DNA of 33,142 bases from positions 1 through 33,142 of the forward strand of contig JAQBPA010000167.1 of the NCBI GenBank assembly GCA_028287765.1. Direction: 5' to 3'. A program made the position numbers and the translations under genes. Of the stretch, positions 24,959 to 33,142 are shown in pieces (positions within the stretch are counted from its first letter, which is position 1; each line of letters starts with the position of its first letter). Source of the DNA: Bacteriovoracaceae bacterium (GTDB lineage: Bacteria; Bdellovibrionota; UBA2394). The notes beneath the pieces were generated by a model. It searched no databases. It saw only the letters and a list, made by a program, of their open reading frames with translations, and was not told the DNA's origin.

Positions 24959-25743
24959 AGTCACTTGATTGGATCGGAATAAGTCAAATTGGAGCTTTCA
25001 TTTTAATTTTGACGAGAATTTCTGGGGTATTTATTGCTGCTCCACTTCTTGGTAATCGCTCCGTTCCGGACCGGGTCAAACTTCCTTTGGTCATCATGCT
25101 CTCCTTTTTGCTTTACCCGGCAGTCACGCATGGAAAAGCTTTAGTCGTTTCGAGTCATATCCAACTTCTCACTTACATTTTTGAGGAGCTGACCATTGGA
25201 CTCACGATTGGATTTGTTGCTTCTTTCCTTTTCTCAGCAGTTCAGATCGCTGGAGAAATCTTTGGAATGCAGATCGGATATTCGATTGCCACCATTCTGG
25301 ACCCAACGAACCAAGCCGACGAGGGAGTGCTTACGACTCTTTATACGGCGCTCGCCGCTCTCTTTTTTTTATATTTGAATGGACATCACCTCATACTCGG
25401 TTCACTCGCTAAGAGCTTCGAAATTATACCTATCTCTCACGGATTTAATATGACGGTTGGATTCGGTATCTCGCATCTCGTAGAAAAATTTCTTTTGCTG
25501 GCGATACAACTTGCGTCGCCGGTTTTGATCGTTGTGACCGTTTTAAATATGATCTTTGGACTTATTTCTAAGGTTTCTCCGCAAATGAATATTTATTTTA
25601 ACGTTGGATTCATCGTCGGTCCGATTCTAGGGATTGGAGTTCTTATTTTAAGCCTTCCGCTTTTTAGAATGCTTCTCATGCATATGACAGAAGATTTAGG
25701 ACCGGATCTTTTAAAAACAATTCAAGAGTTAAAGGCGATCTGA
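24955..25743 (+). CDS. fliR: Flagellar export gate protein FliR
   Basis: This is the third gate component, one copy per basal body, with six predicted TM helices and 262 residues. Family blocks are LILTRISGVFIAAPLLGNRSVPDRVKL, FVASFLFSAVQIAGEIFGMQIGYSIATILDP, LASPVLIVVTVLNMIFGLISKVSPQMNI and FNVGFIVGPILGIGVLIL. ATGA overlaps the fliQ stop. flhB starts one base after its stop, the usual order that reflects the FliR-FlhB interaction. Confidence 0.95.
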   Translation: MKSLDWIGISQIGAFILILTRISGVFIAAPLLGNRSVPDRVKLPLVIMLSFLLYPAVTHGKALVVSSHIQLLTYIFEELTIGLTIGFVASFLFSAVQIAGEIFGMQIGYSIATILDPTNQADEGVLTTLYTALAALFFLYLNGHHLILGSLAKSFEIIPISHGFNMTVGFGISHLVEKFLLLAIQLASPVLIVVTVLNMIFGLISKVSPQMNIYFNVGFIVGPILGIGVLILSLPLFRMLLMHMTEDLGPDLLKTIQELKAI

Positions 25744-25744
25744 A

Positions 25745-26833
25745 ATGGCAGATGATAACGATAAAACAGAAGACGCCAGCCCGCATAAGCTCGAAGAAGC
25801 TCGGGGCAAAGGAGATGTGCCGAAGTCCAAGGAGTTCATCAGTTTTTTTATGCTCCTCGGTGCGATTTTCAGTTTCTATTTTGCCTCTCAACACGTTTTC
25901 CAAGAGGTCGTAGCCCTTCTTCAGAAATTTTTCAATTTCCAACAGATCAAACTCGTCACAACGATTGATTATATGAATATGGTGACGGCTCTCGTCGCAC
26001 AAATTCTGTGGATTTTAACGCCACTTTGCTCTGCTATTTTTATTTTTGGTATTGGGGCGCACTTAGGTCAGTTTGGTCTTCTATTTAGCACAGAAAAAAT
26101 TACGCCAAAGTTGGACGCATTGAATCCACTCGAAGGACTAAAGCGCTTATTCTCCAAGGATTCGCTTCCGGAACTAATCAAATCCGTCATTAAGATGGTC
26201 TGCGTATCCGGACTTTTTTATTTGATCCTGCGCGGTGAAACAGAAAATTTACTTCTCATCGGATCTCTGCCACTCGGAAAAATTTTTATGTATCTCATTC
26301 ATATGATCAGTCAGGTCATGTTTGTCATGTTGCTGTTTATGGCAGCTCTCGGCGTCTCCGATTTTTTTTATACTAAACGTAGCTACGCCAAAAAAATGAT
26401 GATGTCGGCCCAAGAAATTAAAGACGAAGGTAAAAACAGAGAGGGGGATCCCATCGTTAAAAATAGAATTCGTCAAATGCAACGCGAGCTCGCTCGTGCA
26501 CGAATGATGGAAGACGTCCCGAAAGCTGATGTCGTGGTGACGAACCCCACTCACGTTGCCGTCGCTTTGCAATATCGAAAAGGCATTACGCGCGCGCCGG
26601 TCGTTATCGCAAAAGGGGCTGGTTATATCGCTCTCCGAATTAAGGAGATTGCGGCCGAAGCTCAAGTTCCCATTCTTGAAAGAAAACAACTTGCTAGATT
26701 TCTTTATAGAAATGTTGAAGTGAATGAGCCCATTCCGGAATCACTCTATACAGCTGTCGCGGAAGTTTTGGCCTTTGTTTATAAAATGAAAAAACAATTT
26801 TCGAAGTGGAGGGAAAATCACGCTGCGGTGTGA
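25745..26833 (+). CDS. flhB: Flagellar export switch protein FlhB
   Basis: This controls the change from rod/hook to filament export. The N-terminus DNDKTEDASPHKLEEARGKGDVPKSKE is diagnostic. Four TM helices follow to about residue 215. The cytoplasmic autocleavage site NPTH is at 267-270 (VVVTNPTHVAVALQYRKG), close to N269 of E. coli, so self-cleavage is expected. The C-terminal tail ends in a basic, aromatic stretch. It lies one base after fliR and ten bases before flhA. Confidence 0.96.
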   Translation: MADDNDKTEDASPHKLEEARGKGDVPKSKEFISFFMLLGAIFSFYFASQHVFQEVVALLQKFFNFQQIKLVTTIDYMNMVTALVAQILWILTPLCSAIFIFGIGAHLGQFGLLFSTEKITPKLDALNPLEGLKRLFSKDSLPELIKSVIKMVCVSGLFYLILRGETENLLLIGSLPLGKIFMYLIHMISQVMFVMLLFMAALGVSDFFYTKRSYAKKMMMSAQEIKDEGKNREGDPIVKNRIRQMQRELARARMMEDVPKADVVVTNPTHVAVALQYRKGITRAPVVIAKGAGYIALRIKEIAAEAQVPILERKQLARFLYRNVEVNEPIPESLYTAVAEVLAFVYKMKKQFSKWRENHAAV

Positions 26834-26842
26834 TGAATAATT

Positions 26843-28984
26843 ATGGCGGAGCCACTTAAAATTCAAGGTCCTCAAAACGGCATCATGTCTTTAATCAAAA
26901 ATCGTGAGTCCCTTATGGGGCTTGCGCTCGTCGGCATTGTTTTGATCATGATGATTCCGCTTTCGTCGTTCGTTTTAGATTTCTTCTTAGTGATTTCGAT
27001 TTCTGCAGCTCTCGTTTTATTTTTGATTTCTGTTTATACCGAAAAAGCAGTTCAATTTTCTATTTTTCCAACCGTCCTTCTGATGAGTACCATTTTTAGA
27101 CTTGCACTCAACGTAGCTTCCACACGGTTAATTCTTACGCAAGGCAGTCAAGGTCCGGGTGGAGCCGGTCAGATTATTAAAACATTCGGAACGTTTGTCA
27201 TCGGTGGAAATTATGTTGTCGGTATCATCGTTTTTATTATTCTCGTCGTTATTAATTTTGTCGTGATCACGAAAGGTGCTGGTCGTATTGCTGAAGTCGC
27301 CGCGCGTTTTACATTAGACGGGATGCCCGGAAAGCAAATGGCGATCGATGCCGATTTAAACGCGGGAAATATCAACGAAGAACAGGCGAAAAAGAGACGA
27401 AAAGAAATTTCTACAGAAGCTGAATTTTACGGATCCATGGACGGAGCTAGTAAATTCGTCCGTGGAGATGCAGTTGCCGGCATCATCATTGTCGTCGTAA
27501 ATCTCGTGGGCGGTCTGATCGTCGGTGTTTTGCAAGGTGGACTCACCCTAATGCAGGCGGCGCAAACGTATACCATTCTCACGGTTGGTGACGGACTCGT
27601 CGCGCAAATTCCCGCTCTGATTATTTCTACAGCCGCAGGTCTCATCGTTACTAAGGTTGGATCGATTGAAAATCTTTCTCACGAAGTTTCGAAGCAGCTA
27701 TTCTTACAACCTCAAGCATTCGTGGTCGCGGGTCTTGTTCTCGGCTTAGGCGCTCTTCATCCAAGTATGCCAACCATTCCTTTTGGTCTTGGCGCCGCTG
27801 TTCTCTTTTATCTTGCGAGTCGAGCAAAACAAGAAATGAATATCAGTCATGCGAAGACTCTCGCTGAAGAAACTAAAAAAGTGATGGATGCAGGCAAACC
27901 TGAAAAGCCAAATGAATTCGATCCGAATAATTGGGTTGCGCCCGTGGATCTTTTGGAACTTGAAGTGGGCTACGGTCTCGTTCCGCTGGTTGATGAGAGA
28001 CAAAAAGGCGACCTTCTGAAAAGAATGACTCACCTTCGAAGACAATTCGCTCAAGAAATGGGATTTGTTGTTCCGCCCATTCATATTCGCGACAATTTGC
28101 AACTTCGCCAAGGTGAGTACGCCATTATGGTTCGAGGTATTCGCGTGAATGGCGGCGAATTATTTGTGGATCACCTACTCGCGATTGATCCTGGTACAAC
28201 GAATGGAAAAATCGACGGCGTTGAAACCAAAGAACCGGCCTACGGTCTTCCGGCGTTTTGGATTAAGGAAGATAAAAAAGAAAAAGCCCAACTCATGGGT
28301 TATACCGTCGTGGACAATTCGACAACGCTTGCAACTCATATTAGCGAGACGATCAAAGCTCATGCTCACGAGCTTTTGGGACGTCAAGAATTTCAAAAAC
28401 TTCTGGACCGCCTAAAAGAAACACATCCAAAAATTGTCGAAGAAATTGGTCCGGATACGATCTCTGCTGGTCGAGTCCTTCGAATCTTAAAAAATTTACT
28501 CAAAGAAGGCATTCCTGTTCGTGATCTTCCGACAATCATTGAATCGGTTGCCGATAATGTTTCTCGAACCAAGGACCCGGACCTTTTAACCGAATGTGTT
28601 CGAGAAGGCCTTGCTTCGACGATCACCAATACGTTTTCTCAGGACGGAAAGCTTAAGGTTCTCGTTCTGGACCCGGAACTTGATGAAGCTCTCGCAAAGA
28701 GTCTCGTAAGAACGGAAGAGGGAATTCAAATCACTCTTGATCCCAAAAAAGCTCTTAATATGATCAACTCTTTGCAAGATTTATGCGGAAAACTGGGTGA
28801 CGAAGGTATTCAGCCCGTCGTTCTTACTTCACCGGCTGTGCGACTCTATTTTAAAAAATTAATTGAGCGACAAGTTCAAAACTGCGCGGTCATTTCGCAC
28901 AGTGAAGTGACTGCTTTAAGTAAGCTTGAGAGTTTGGGTGTCGTTCGCGTCGAGAATAATACGCAGCAGCGCATAACAGGTTAA
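26843..28984 (+). CDS. flhA: Flagellar export ring protein FlhA
   Basis: This forms the nonameric export ring and uses the proton motive force. The first 330 or so residues hold about eight TM helices and the family signature region: VLLMSTIFRLALNVASTRLIL, the cytoplasmic loop with RFTLDGMPGKQMAIDADLNAG, and GASKFVRGDAVAGIIIVVVN. The C-terminal cytoplasmic domain (about 370-713) binds substrates and chaperones. At 713 residues it is slightly longer than E. coli FlhA (692). The start at ATG 26843 lacks a strong SD and lies ten bases after flhB. Confidence 0.96.
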   Translation: MAEPLKIQGPQNGIMSLIKNRESLMGLALVGIVLIMMIPLSSFVLDFFLVISISAALVLFLISVYTEKAVQFSIFPTVLLMSTIFRLALNVASTRLILTQGSQGPGGAGQIIKTFGTFVIGGNYVVGIIVFIILVVINFVVITKGAGRIAEVAARFTLDGMPGKQMAIDADLNAGNINEEQAKKRRKEISTEAEFYGSMDGASKFVRGDAVAGIIIVVVNLVGGLIVGVLQGGLTLMQAAQTYTILTVGDGLVAQIPALIISTAAGLIVTKVGSIENLSHEVSKQLFLQPQAFVVAGLVLGLGALHPSMPTIPFGLGAAVLFYLASRAKQEMNISHAKTLAEETKKVMDAGKPEKPNEFDPNNWVAPVDLLELEVGYGLVPLVDERQKGDLLKRMTHLRRQFAQEMGFVVPPIHIRDNLQLRQGEYAIMVRGIRVNGGELFVDHLLAIDPGTTNGKIDGVETKEPAYGLPAFWIKEDKKEKAQLMGYTVVDNSTTLATHISETIKAHAHELLGRQEFQKLLDRLKETHPKIVEEIGPDTISAGRVLRILKNLLKEGIPVRDLPTIIESVADNVSRTKDPDLLTECVREGLASTITNTFSQDGKLKVLVLDPELDEALAKSLVRTEEGIQITLDPKKALNMINSLQDLCGKLGDEGIQPVVLTSPAVRLYFKKLIERQVQNCAVISHSEVTALSKLESLGVVRVENNTQQRITG

Positions 28985-29021
28985 AGATAAACATACGTTT
29001 AACAAAGTGAGGAGAAATAAA

Positions 29022-30431
29022 ATGGGCATTCAAATTAAAAAATATCGAGCGACGAGTTTGCAAAAGGCGATCGAAGAAGTTCGCTCGGAATTAGGCGACG
29101 ATGCCATCATTCTCCAAACAGAGACGATTAAAGACTCGAAAAGTCTTCTCGGTCGAACCATGGTCGAAGTGACCGCCGCTCTCGATCGAAAAGATACGAT
29201 TCGCTTTCATGCCACTGTTGGAGAAGACGGCGCTGAACGCACGCCCTCTAAAGCAGCGCCAAAAGCTGCTGCTGAAAAAACTCCCTGGTGGAAAGTGATG
29301 CTGCCCGGACAGCGAACGATTGTCGCTCAAGGCGATGGAGCTCAAAAAACTGCAGTTGCTGCAAAAGTGAAAGCGATTGCGGCCTCAACCTCTATCCAAG
29401 GGTCGACGAGCTCGTCGGAATCGATGAATCAACTCTATGCGATTAAAACATTCGTGGAACCACTTCAAAAGGAACTCGAAATTCTGAAAGCAAAAATGGC
29501 GAGTCCTGCAGCTACCGCAAAACCTACCGGTCGAAAAAGACTTCAAGACCCGCTAGAAATTGAAGTTCAACAACTTCGATCAGAATTGAATTCGTATATT
29601 CTTGAGAAACGATACGAAAATTTAAATTTACCTTCGTTTTACCGTCAGCTTGTAAGCTTTTGGTCTGCAAAAGGTATGTCGGGTCGCCAAATTCTTTCGT
29701 TCTTAAAGGAGCTCGAAACTTCGGGAATGAATTTTTCGGATCAAGAAGGAATGAATCAGTTATCAACGGCTCTCTCAGGAACGATTCAAGAAGGTTCTGT
29801 TTTTGAAAAAACCGGACCCCGCATTGTCGCCCTCGTTGGCGCAACGGGTGTTGGAAAAACAACAACTCTTGCAAAAATGGGTGCATACGAAAAGATTCGG
29901 CTTAAGAAAAGTATTTCATTCATCAGTCTCGATGATTACAAAATTGGTGGCGCCGATCAGATGCAGCACTACTCTCGAATTCTTGAGTGTCCATTTACTC
30001 GATTTAGAAAAGATATGAGTCTTGAAGAACAGATAGCTGTTCAAAATGTCGATACCGTTTTTATCGACACTTTTGGAATTGCTCCTAAAGACAAGTCAAA
30101 GATGGATGATTTAAAAACGCTTCTTAATTTTACGTCCCCCGAATTAGCCTCGAGACTTGAAATTCATTTGGTAGTTCCCGTAGGAGTTGCGCCAAAAGAT
30201 ATTCAGCAGATTCTTGAGAGCTTCGAGCCGCTGAATCCTCGCTTTCTCTTGTTTACGAAATGGGATGAAACAGAAAACTGGGGCGGGATGCTCTCGGCTA
30301 TTTTGGAATCGAAAAAGCCAGTTTCGCTCGTAACTTTTGGCCAAAATGTTCCAGACGATATGTCGATATTTTCGAAATCTAAATTTATATCAACGGTGAC
30401 TTCAATGGAGTCTACAGAAAATCTTAATTAA
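29022..30431 (+). CDS. flhF: Flagellar placement GTPase FlhF
   Basis: This SRP-family GTPase marks the pole where the flagellum is built. The N-terminal B domain begins MGIQIKKYRATSLQKAIEEVRSELG, followed by an Ala-rich linker and a helical N domain. The G domain has P-loop GATGVGKTT (273-281). Two motifs differ from the usual: G3 is DTFGI (349-353) where DTAGR is normal, and the region ISLDDYKIGGADQM replaces the common TxDTYRIGAxEQL. G4 TKWDE is close to TKLDE. GTP binding is likely, but hydrolysis may be altered. ATG 29022 is chosen because GAGGAG precedes it; GTG 29007 lies on the SD itself. flhG follows. Confidence 0.93.
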   Translation: MGIQIKKYRATSLQKAIEEVRSELGDDAIILQTETIKDSKSLLGRTMVEVTAALDRKDTIRFHATVGEDGAERTPSKAAPKAAAEKTPWWKVMLPGQRTIVAQGDGAQKTAVAAKVKAIAASTSIQGSTSSSESMNQLYAIKTFVEPLQKELEILKAKMASPAATAKPTGRKRLQDPLEIEVQQLRSELNSYILEKRYENLNLPSFYRQLVSFWSAKGMSGRQILSFLKELETSGMNFSDQEGMNQLSTALSGTIQEGSVFEKTGPRIVALVGATGVGKTTTLAKMGAYEKIRLKKSISFISLDDYKIGGADQMQHYSRILECPFTRFRKDMSLEEQIAVQNVDTVFIDTFGIAPKDKSKMDDLKTLLNFTSPELASRLEIHLVVPVGVAPKDIQQILESFEPLNPRFLLFTKWDETENWGGMLSAILESKKPVSLVTFGQNVPDDMSIFSKSKFISTVTSMESTENLN

Positions 30432-30449
30432 AACGGGGGATTGAAGTCT

Positions 30450-31304
30450 ATGGATCAAGCAAAAAAACTGAGAGATGCGGTGGCGCATCAAAAAGCAAGT
30501 CGTCCCATTAAAGTCATTGCTGTGACGAGTGGAAAGGGCGGAGTTGGAAAAACTCAGGTCGTTTCAAATCTCGCTTTAGCATTGCGAGCAAAAAAGCAAG
30601 ACGTGCTTATTTTTGACGGAGATATGGGATTAGCAAATATCGATATCGTTTATAATATTTCTCCACCTTATAATTTGAAACATCTCATCGATGGAACAAA
30701 AAAAATAGACGAAGTTTTATTTAAAGGTCCCGACGGCGTAATGATTTTGCCTGCGGCGAGTGGAATTCAAGAGCTCACGACTTTAAGTGATTCAAATAAA
30801 GTGGCTCTGATCGATCAACTGGACCAGCTCGAAGGAAAATTTGATATCGTCTTAATCGATACCGGTGCCGGAATTTCAGATAACGTGATGTATTTAAATT
30901 CTGCGGCGCAGTCGGTAGTTGTCGTTGTCACTCCTGAACCTACAAGTATCACGGACGCTTATGCCCTCATGAAAGTCATGTCGACGCGATACGGAGAGAA
31001 GAATTTTCAAATCATTACTAACCAAGTAAAAAATGACGCGGAAGCCAAAACAATTTTTAATGCTCTTCTTAATGCCACGGATCAATTTTTAGATTCAGTT
31101 CAGCTCTGGCATTTGCATAGTTTTACTTACGACGAAAAAGTGCGTCAGGCGATCACTCGTCAACAACCTATGATAAAATTTGATAAGGACGGACCGATCG
31201 CGAAAGGTTATGTGGAACTAGCGAATAAAATTATATCGCTGGAAACAAACCAACAAAAAGGTGGAATGCAGTTTTTTTTGAAGCAAGCTTTAATGTCGAG
31301 ATAA
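30450..31304 (+). CDS. flhG: Flagellar number regulator FlhG (MinD-like ATPase, also FleN)
   Basis: This MinD/ParA-type ATPase limits flagellar number together with FlhF. The N-terminal MDQAKKLRDAV carries the DQxxxLR-type helix that stimulates FlhF GTPase in characterised systems. The deviant Walker A is SGKGGVGKTQ (27-36). DGDMGLANID and LIDTGAGISDNVM follow. A C-terminal amphipathic segment (MQFFLKQALMSR) could serve as the membrane targeting sequence. The start at ATG 30450 is preferred over TTG 30441 because GGGGGA lies nine bases before it. Confidence 0.94.
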   Translation: MDQAKKLRDAVAHQKASRPIKVIAVTSGKGGVGKTQVVSNLALALRAKKQDVLIFDGDMGLANIDIVYNISPPYNLKHLIDGTKKIDEVLFKGPDGVMILPAASGIQELTTLSDSNKVALIDQLDQLEGKFDIVLIDTGAGISDNVMYLNSAAQSVVVVVTPEPTSITDAYALMKVMSTRYGEKNFQIITNQVKNDAEAKTIFNALLNATDQFLDSVQLWHLHSFTYDEKVRQAITRQQPMIKFDKDGPIAKGYVELANKIISLETNQQKGGMQFFLKQALMSR

Positions 31305-31328
31305 AAAAAGGAAACTGAGACTAAGAAG

Positions 31329-32147
31329 ATGAGTTTAGGAGCCTATAAAAAAGCAGCGAAGCGAAGTCTTTCAGCAGCCGAGAAAGGCGAGCTGATCGAA
31401 CGATACACTCCGCTCGTAAAAATTGCGGCTTATCGATTGATGGGACGCCTTCCACGACATCTCATGGTCGACGATCTCATCGCTTGTGGAAATTTAGGGC
31501 TTCTTGAAGCGATACAGGCTTTTGATCCTGCTCTCATGGTGAAGTTTGAAACTTACGCCAAATTCAGAATTCGAGGCGCAATGCTCGATGAGCTTCGCTT
31601 GAAAGATTGGCTCCCTCGAGGTGTTCGCGTAAAAATGCGCGAAATAGACACGCTACATCGAAAACTATCATTCGATCTTCAGCGAATGCCCGACGATAAA
31701 GATATGGCAGCGGCACTCAAGATGAAGCTTGAGGAATACTACGAATATATTATCGATCTCCAGCCGGCCGGGATGTTGTCGTACGACGAACTCTGCGGAG
31801 GAAAATATTCCGCACAAGCCGACGTTCTCAAATTTATCGAAGATAAAACATCTCCGCATCCAGATATCGAAGTGCAATTAAAAGAAGTAAAAGGAAAAAT
31901 CATCGATGCGATTCAAAAGCTCGATCAAGAAGAACAATTGATGATGGCTCTTTATTATTATGAAGGACTTACATTTACAGAAATTGCAGAAGTGATCGGA
32001 GTTTCGGATCAGCGAGTCTGTCAGATGCATTCAAAAGCATTGATGAAACTAAGATGGAGACTCGACTCGTATCGACCCGAAGGATCTCGACGTACCCAAG
32101 AAGAGCAAGAATTGATAAGCCAGAACGGCGGAGGAGAAATGAAATGA
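31329..32147 (+). CDS. fliA: Flagellar sigma factor FliA (sigma-28)
   Basis: This directs RNA polymerase to late flagellar promoters. Region 2 (ERYTPLVKIAAYRLMGRLP, DDLIACGNLGLLEAIQAFDP, FETYAKFRIRGAMLDELR with DWLPRGVR), region 3 and region 4 (LMMALYYYEGLTFTEIAEVIGVSDQRVCQMHSKAL) are complete over 272 residues. Its place at the end of a sigma-54-driven operon gives a cascade: sigma-54, then export gate and FliA, then late genes. The four-base overlap with the next gene (ATGA) couples the two. Confidence 0.94.
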   Translation: MSLGAYKKAAKRSLSAAEKGELIERYTPLVKIAAYRLMGRLPRHLMVDDLIACGNLGLLEAIQAFDPALMVKFETYAKFRIRGAMLDELRLKDWLPRGVRVKMREIDTLHRKLSFDLQRMPDDKDMAAALKMKLEEYYEYIIDLQPAGMLSYDELCGGKYSAQADVLKFIEDKTSPHPDIEVQLKEVKGKIIDAIQKLDQEEQLMMALYYYEGLTFTEIAEVIGVSDQRVCQMHSKALMKLRWRLDSYRPEGSRRTQEEQELISQNGGGEMK

Positions 32148-32560
32148 GTTTTTTTGATGGATTCAATCGTCAGTGGTTCATTGATAATTTTGCAATCATC
32201 GTGCTTGGAGTCGCTGTATTTATACAATGGATTGCAATTCAAGTGATTGCCATTCACTACCACTTTTTTAGACAATCCCTAAAAAAACCAACACCCGACG
32301 GCATTCGTTTTCAAACAATCGAAAAAGTTCTGTCATTTCAAGCCGGCCATCTCGATCGAGTATTCGGAAAACTAGCCGAAATGAATAAAGACATCACTCA
32401 GGTTGCGGAGCGAAAACAAGTCGAGCGAATCAAATCCCATGCAACACAAGCGCCAGATTCATCCTTTATCAGCATGGGTGAAATGAATCTTAAAAAGCGA
32501 TTAAACGAACTGAAATCGAGTTCCATCGATACGGGAATTAAAAGTTCGAAGATGAATTAA
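32144..32560 (+). CDS. Small single-pass membrane protein coupled to fliA, function unknown
   Basis: I do not recognise the family. From ATG 32144 the protein has 138 residues. FAIIVLGVAVFIQWIAIQVIAI is a TM helix close to the N-terminus. A cytoplasmic, charged and probably helical tail follows (IEKVLSFQAGHLDRVFGKLAEMNKDITQVAERKQVER), ending in a Ser/Lys-rich stretch. The start overlaps the fliA TGA and is preceded by GGAGGAG (32130-32136). A longer frame from 32054 lies inside fliA and is rejected. Its position as the last gene of the flagellar operon suggests a motility-related role, but no motif proves it. Confidence 0.75.
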   Translation: MSFFDGFNRQWFIDNFAIIVLGVAVFIQWIAIQVIAIHYHFFRQSLKKPTPDGIRFQTIEKVLSFQAGHLDRVFGKLAEMNKDITQVAERKQVERIKSHATQAPDSSFISMGEMNLKKRLNELKSSSIDTGIKSSKMN

Positions 32561-32580
32561 TCTGGAAATCAAACAGCCGG

Positions 32581-32790
32581 GGCGGGGAGAGAGCTCGAGC
32601 CGACAGAAATGCCGGAGCTCTGCCGATCCTTTGAGATACGGCCTGGGTTATTTTATTCAGCCGCTAGAATTTAAAGCCTTCAACCGCTCGCAGACAAATC
32701 GAGCTTCGAAAGTCTGTCGTGCCTCGCTCTGGATCTCAAAGGTATCGACAGATCTCCGCCATTTCCGCCATCTCAACCTCTCTCCCCGCC
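32581..32790. repeat. Long imperfect inverted repeat after the flagellar operon
   Basis: The arms 32581-32639 and 32731-32790 match in inverted orientation over about 60 bases at about 80 percent by eye. They include GGCGGGGAGAGAG/CTCTCTCCCCGCC and CCTTTGAGAT/ATCTCAAAGG. The 90-base centre holds a smaller CAGAC/GTCTG hairpin. It could be a terminator, a structured RNA or a MITE-like element. No T tract follows directly. Confidence 0.65.
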
Positions 32791-32882
32791 CTCAGAATTC
32801 AAATCCAAATACAAAATCAAAAAAAAATTCCATTCGAGCCTATTCGTATTTGATTCCGGCCAGTAGGCGAATTGAGGACGGA

Positions 32883-33033
32883 CGTGAAACGTTGTCGGAT
32901 GAAAAACTCCTGAGCCGCGCAGGAAAATTATGCGAGAGATGAAAGATCTGCGGCGAAGAAGTAGCACGCGGACGTAGGCATTTTATTACTTGAAACGCAA
33001 TGAGCGTGTTTTCTCATCCGACAACGTTTCACG
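32883..33033. repeat. Perfect 20-base inverted repeat in the leader of the next gene
   Basis: 32883-32902 (CGTGAAACGTTGTCGGAT and two more bases) is perfectly complementary to 33014-33033. The 111-base centre contains further possible stems: GCCGC/GCGGC, AAGTA/TACTT and AAACGC/GCGTGTTT. No convincing open frame lies within it. Confidence 0.7.
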
Positions 33034-33077
33034 CCCGCCCGATAAATTGGAAAAGATGGTCGAAGAGAAAAGAGAAA

Positions 33078-33131
33078 TCCTCCCTGCAGAGCCGCACCCC
33101 CGTGGTGACGGTAATCTGACTGCAAGGAGGA
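33078..33131 (+). promoter_or_regulatory. Stem that would hide the ribosome binding site of the next gene
   Basis: TCCTCC (33078-33083) pairs with GGAGGA (33126-33131), and TGCAG (33085-33089) pairs with CTGCA (33120-33124), with one C-A mismatch between them. CACC/GGTG can form inside the loop. The right arm is the SD AAGGAGG of an ATG at 33139. This looks like a translation-controlling leader. Confidence 0.55.
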
Positions 33132-33138
33132 CATCATA

Positions 33139-33142
33139 ATGA
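33139..33142 (+). CDS. Start codon of a gene running off the right edge
   Basis: ATG at 33139 lies eight bases after AAGGAGG (33124-33130). Only four bases are in the window, so nothing can be said of the product. Confidence 0.4.

Noticed and set aside
32631-32967. Two short overlapping frames (plus 32631-32942, minus 32773-32967)
   Set aside because: They run across the inverted repeat, have no SD and no recognisable composition; the region is better explained as structured non-coding sequence.

Overview
The window looks like a chromosomal segment of a motile Gram-negative bacterium, most likely from the Bdellovibrionota (Bdellovibrio-like lineages). This assignment is inference. It rests on the long flagellar operon fliL-M-N-O-P-Q-R-flhB-A-F-G-fliA, several proteins with Sec signal peptides, a fused homocysteine methyltransferase/MTHFR, and an HNH endonuclease of a type I associate with that group. 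There is no rRNA, tRNA or CRISPR array. Apart from two small repeat-associated insertions (14.4-15.3 kb and 20.1-21.5 kb) the content is core-type.

Left part. A minus-strand group (positions 1-3132) holds a homocysteine S-methyltransferase/MTHFR fusion, a glyoxalase II interrupted by one in-frame TAA, and an exported protein cut by the window edge. The plus strand then carries a CBS-domain protein, a membrane GAF-GGDEF diguanylate cyclase split by a +1 shift in a run of nine T, and a secreted PDZ/S41 protease. A tight plus-strand cluster follows: dnaE, hflX, a secreted Pro-rich protein and a metallophosphoesterase.

Middle part. A RAYT-type HUH transposase sits between copies of the motif GGGGTCAGAG, direct on the left and inverted on the right. 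Next come a minus-strand adenylate-kinase-like protein with a signal peptide, then deoC with two ALDH genes. The second ALDH gene lacks the catalytic half, so the pair looks like a split ALDH16. Together they could turn deoxyribose-5-phosphate into glyceraldehyde-3-phosphate and acetaldehyde, and then acetate. A small secreted protein follows. Then comes an HNH endonuclease gene whose 3' end, with a REP-like hairpin, is repeated upstream in inverted orientation as the remnant of a second copy.

Right part. A near-consensus sigma-54 promoter at about 21.65 kb precedes the flagellar export/switch operon. The operon runs without a clear break to fliA and a small membrane protein (21.7-32.6 kb). 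The last 580 bases hold no convincing gene but are rich in inverted repeats. They end in a stem that would hide the ribosome binding site of a gene starting at 33139.
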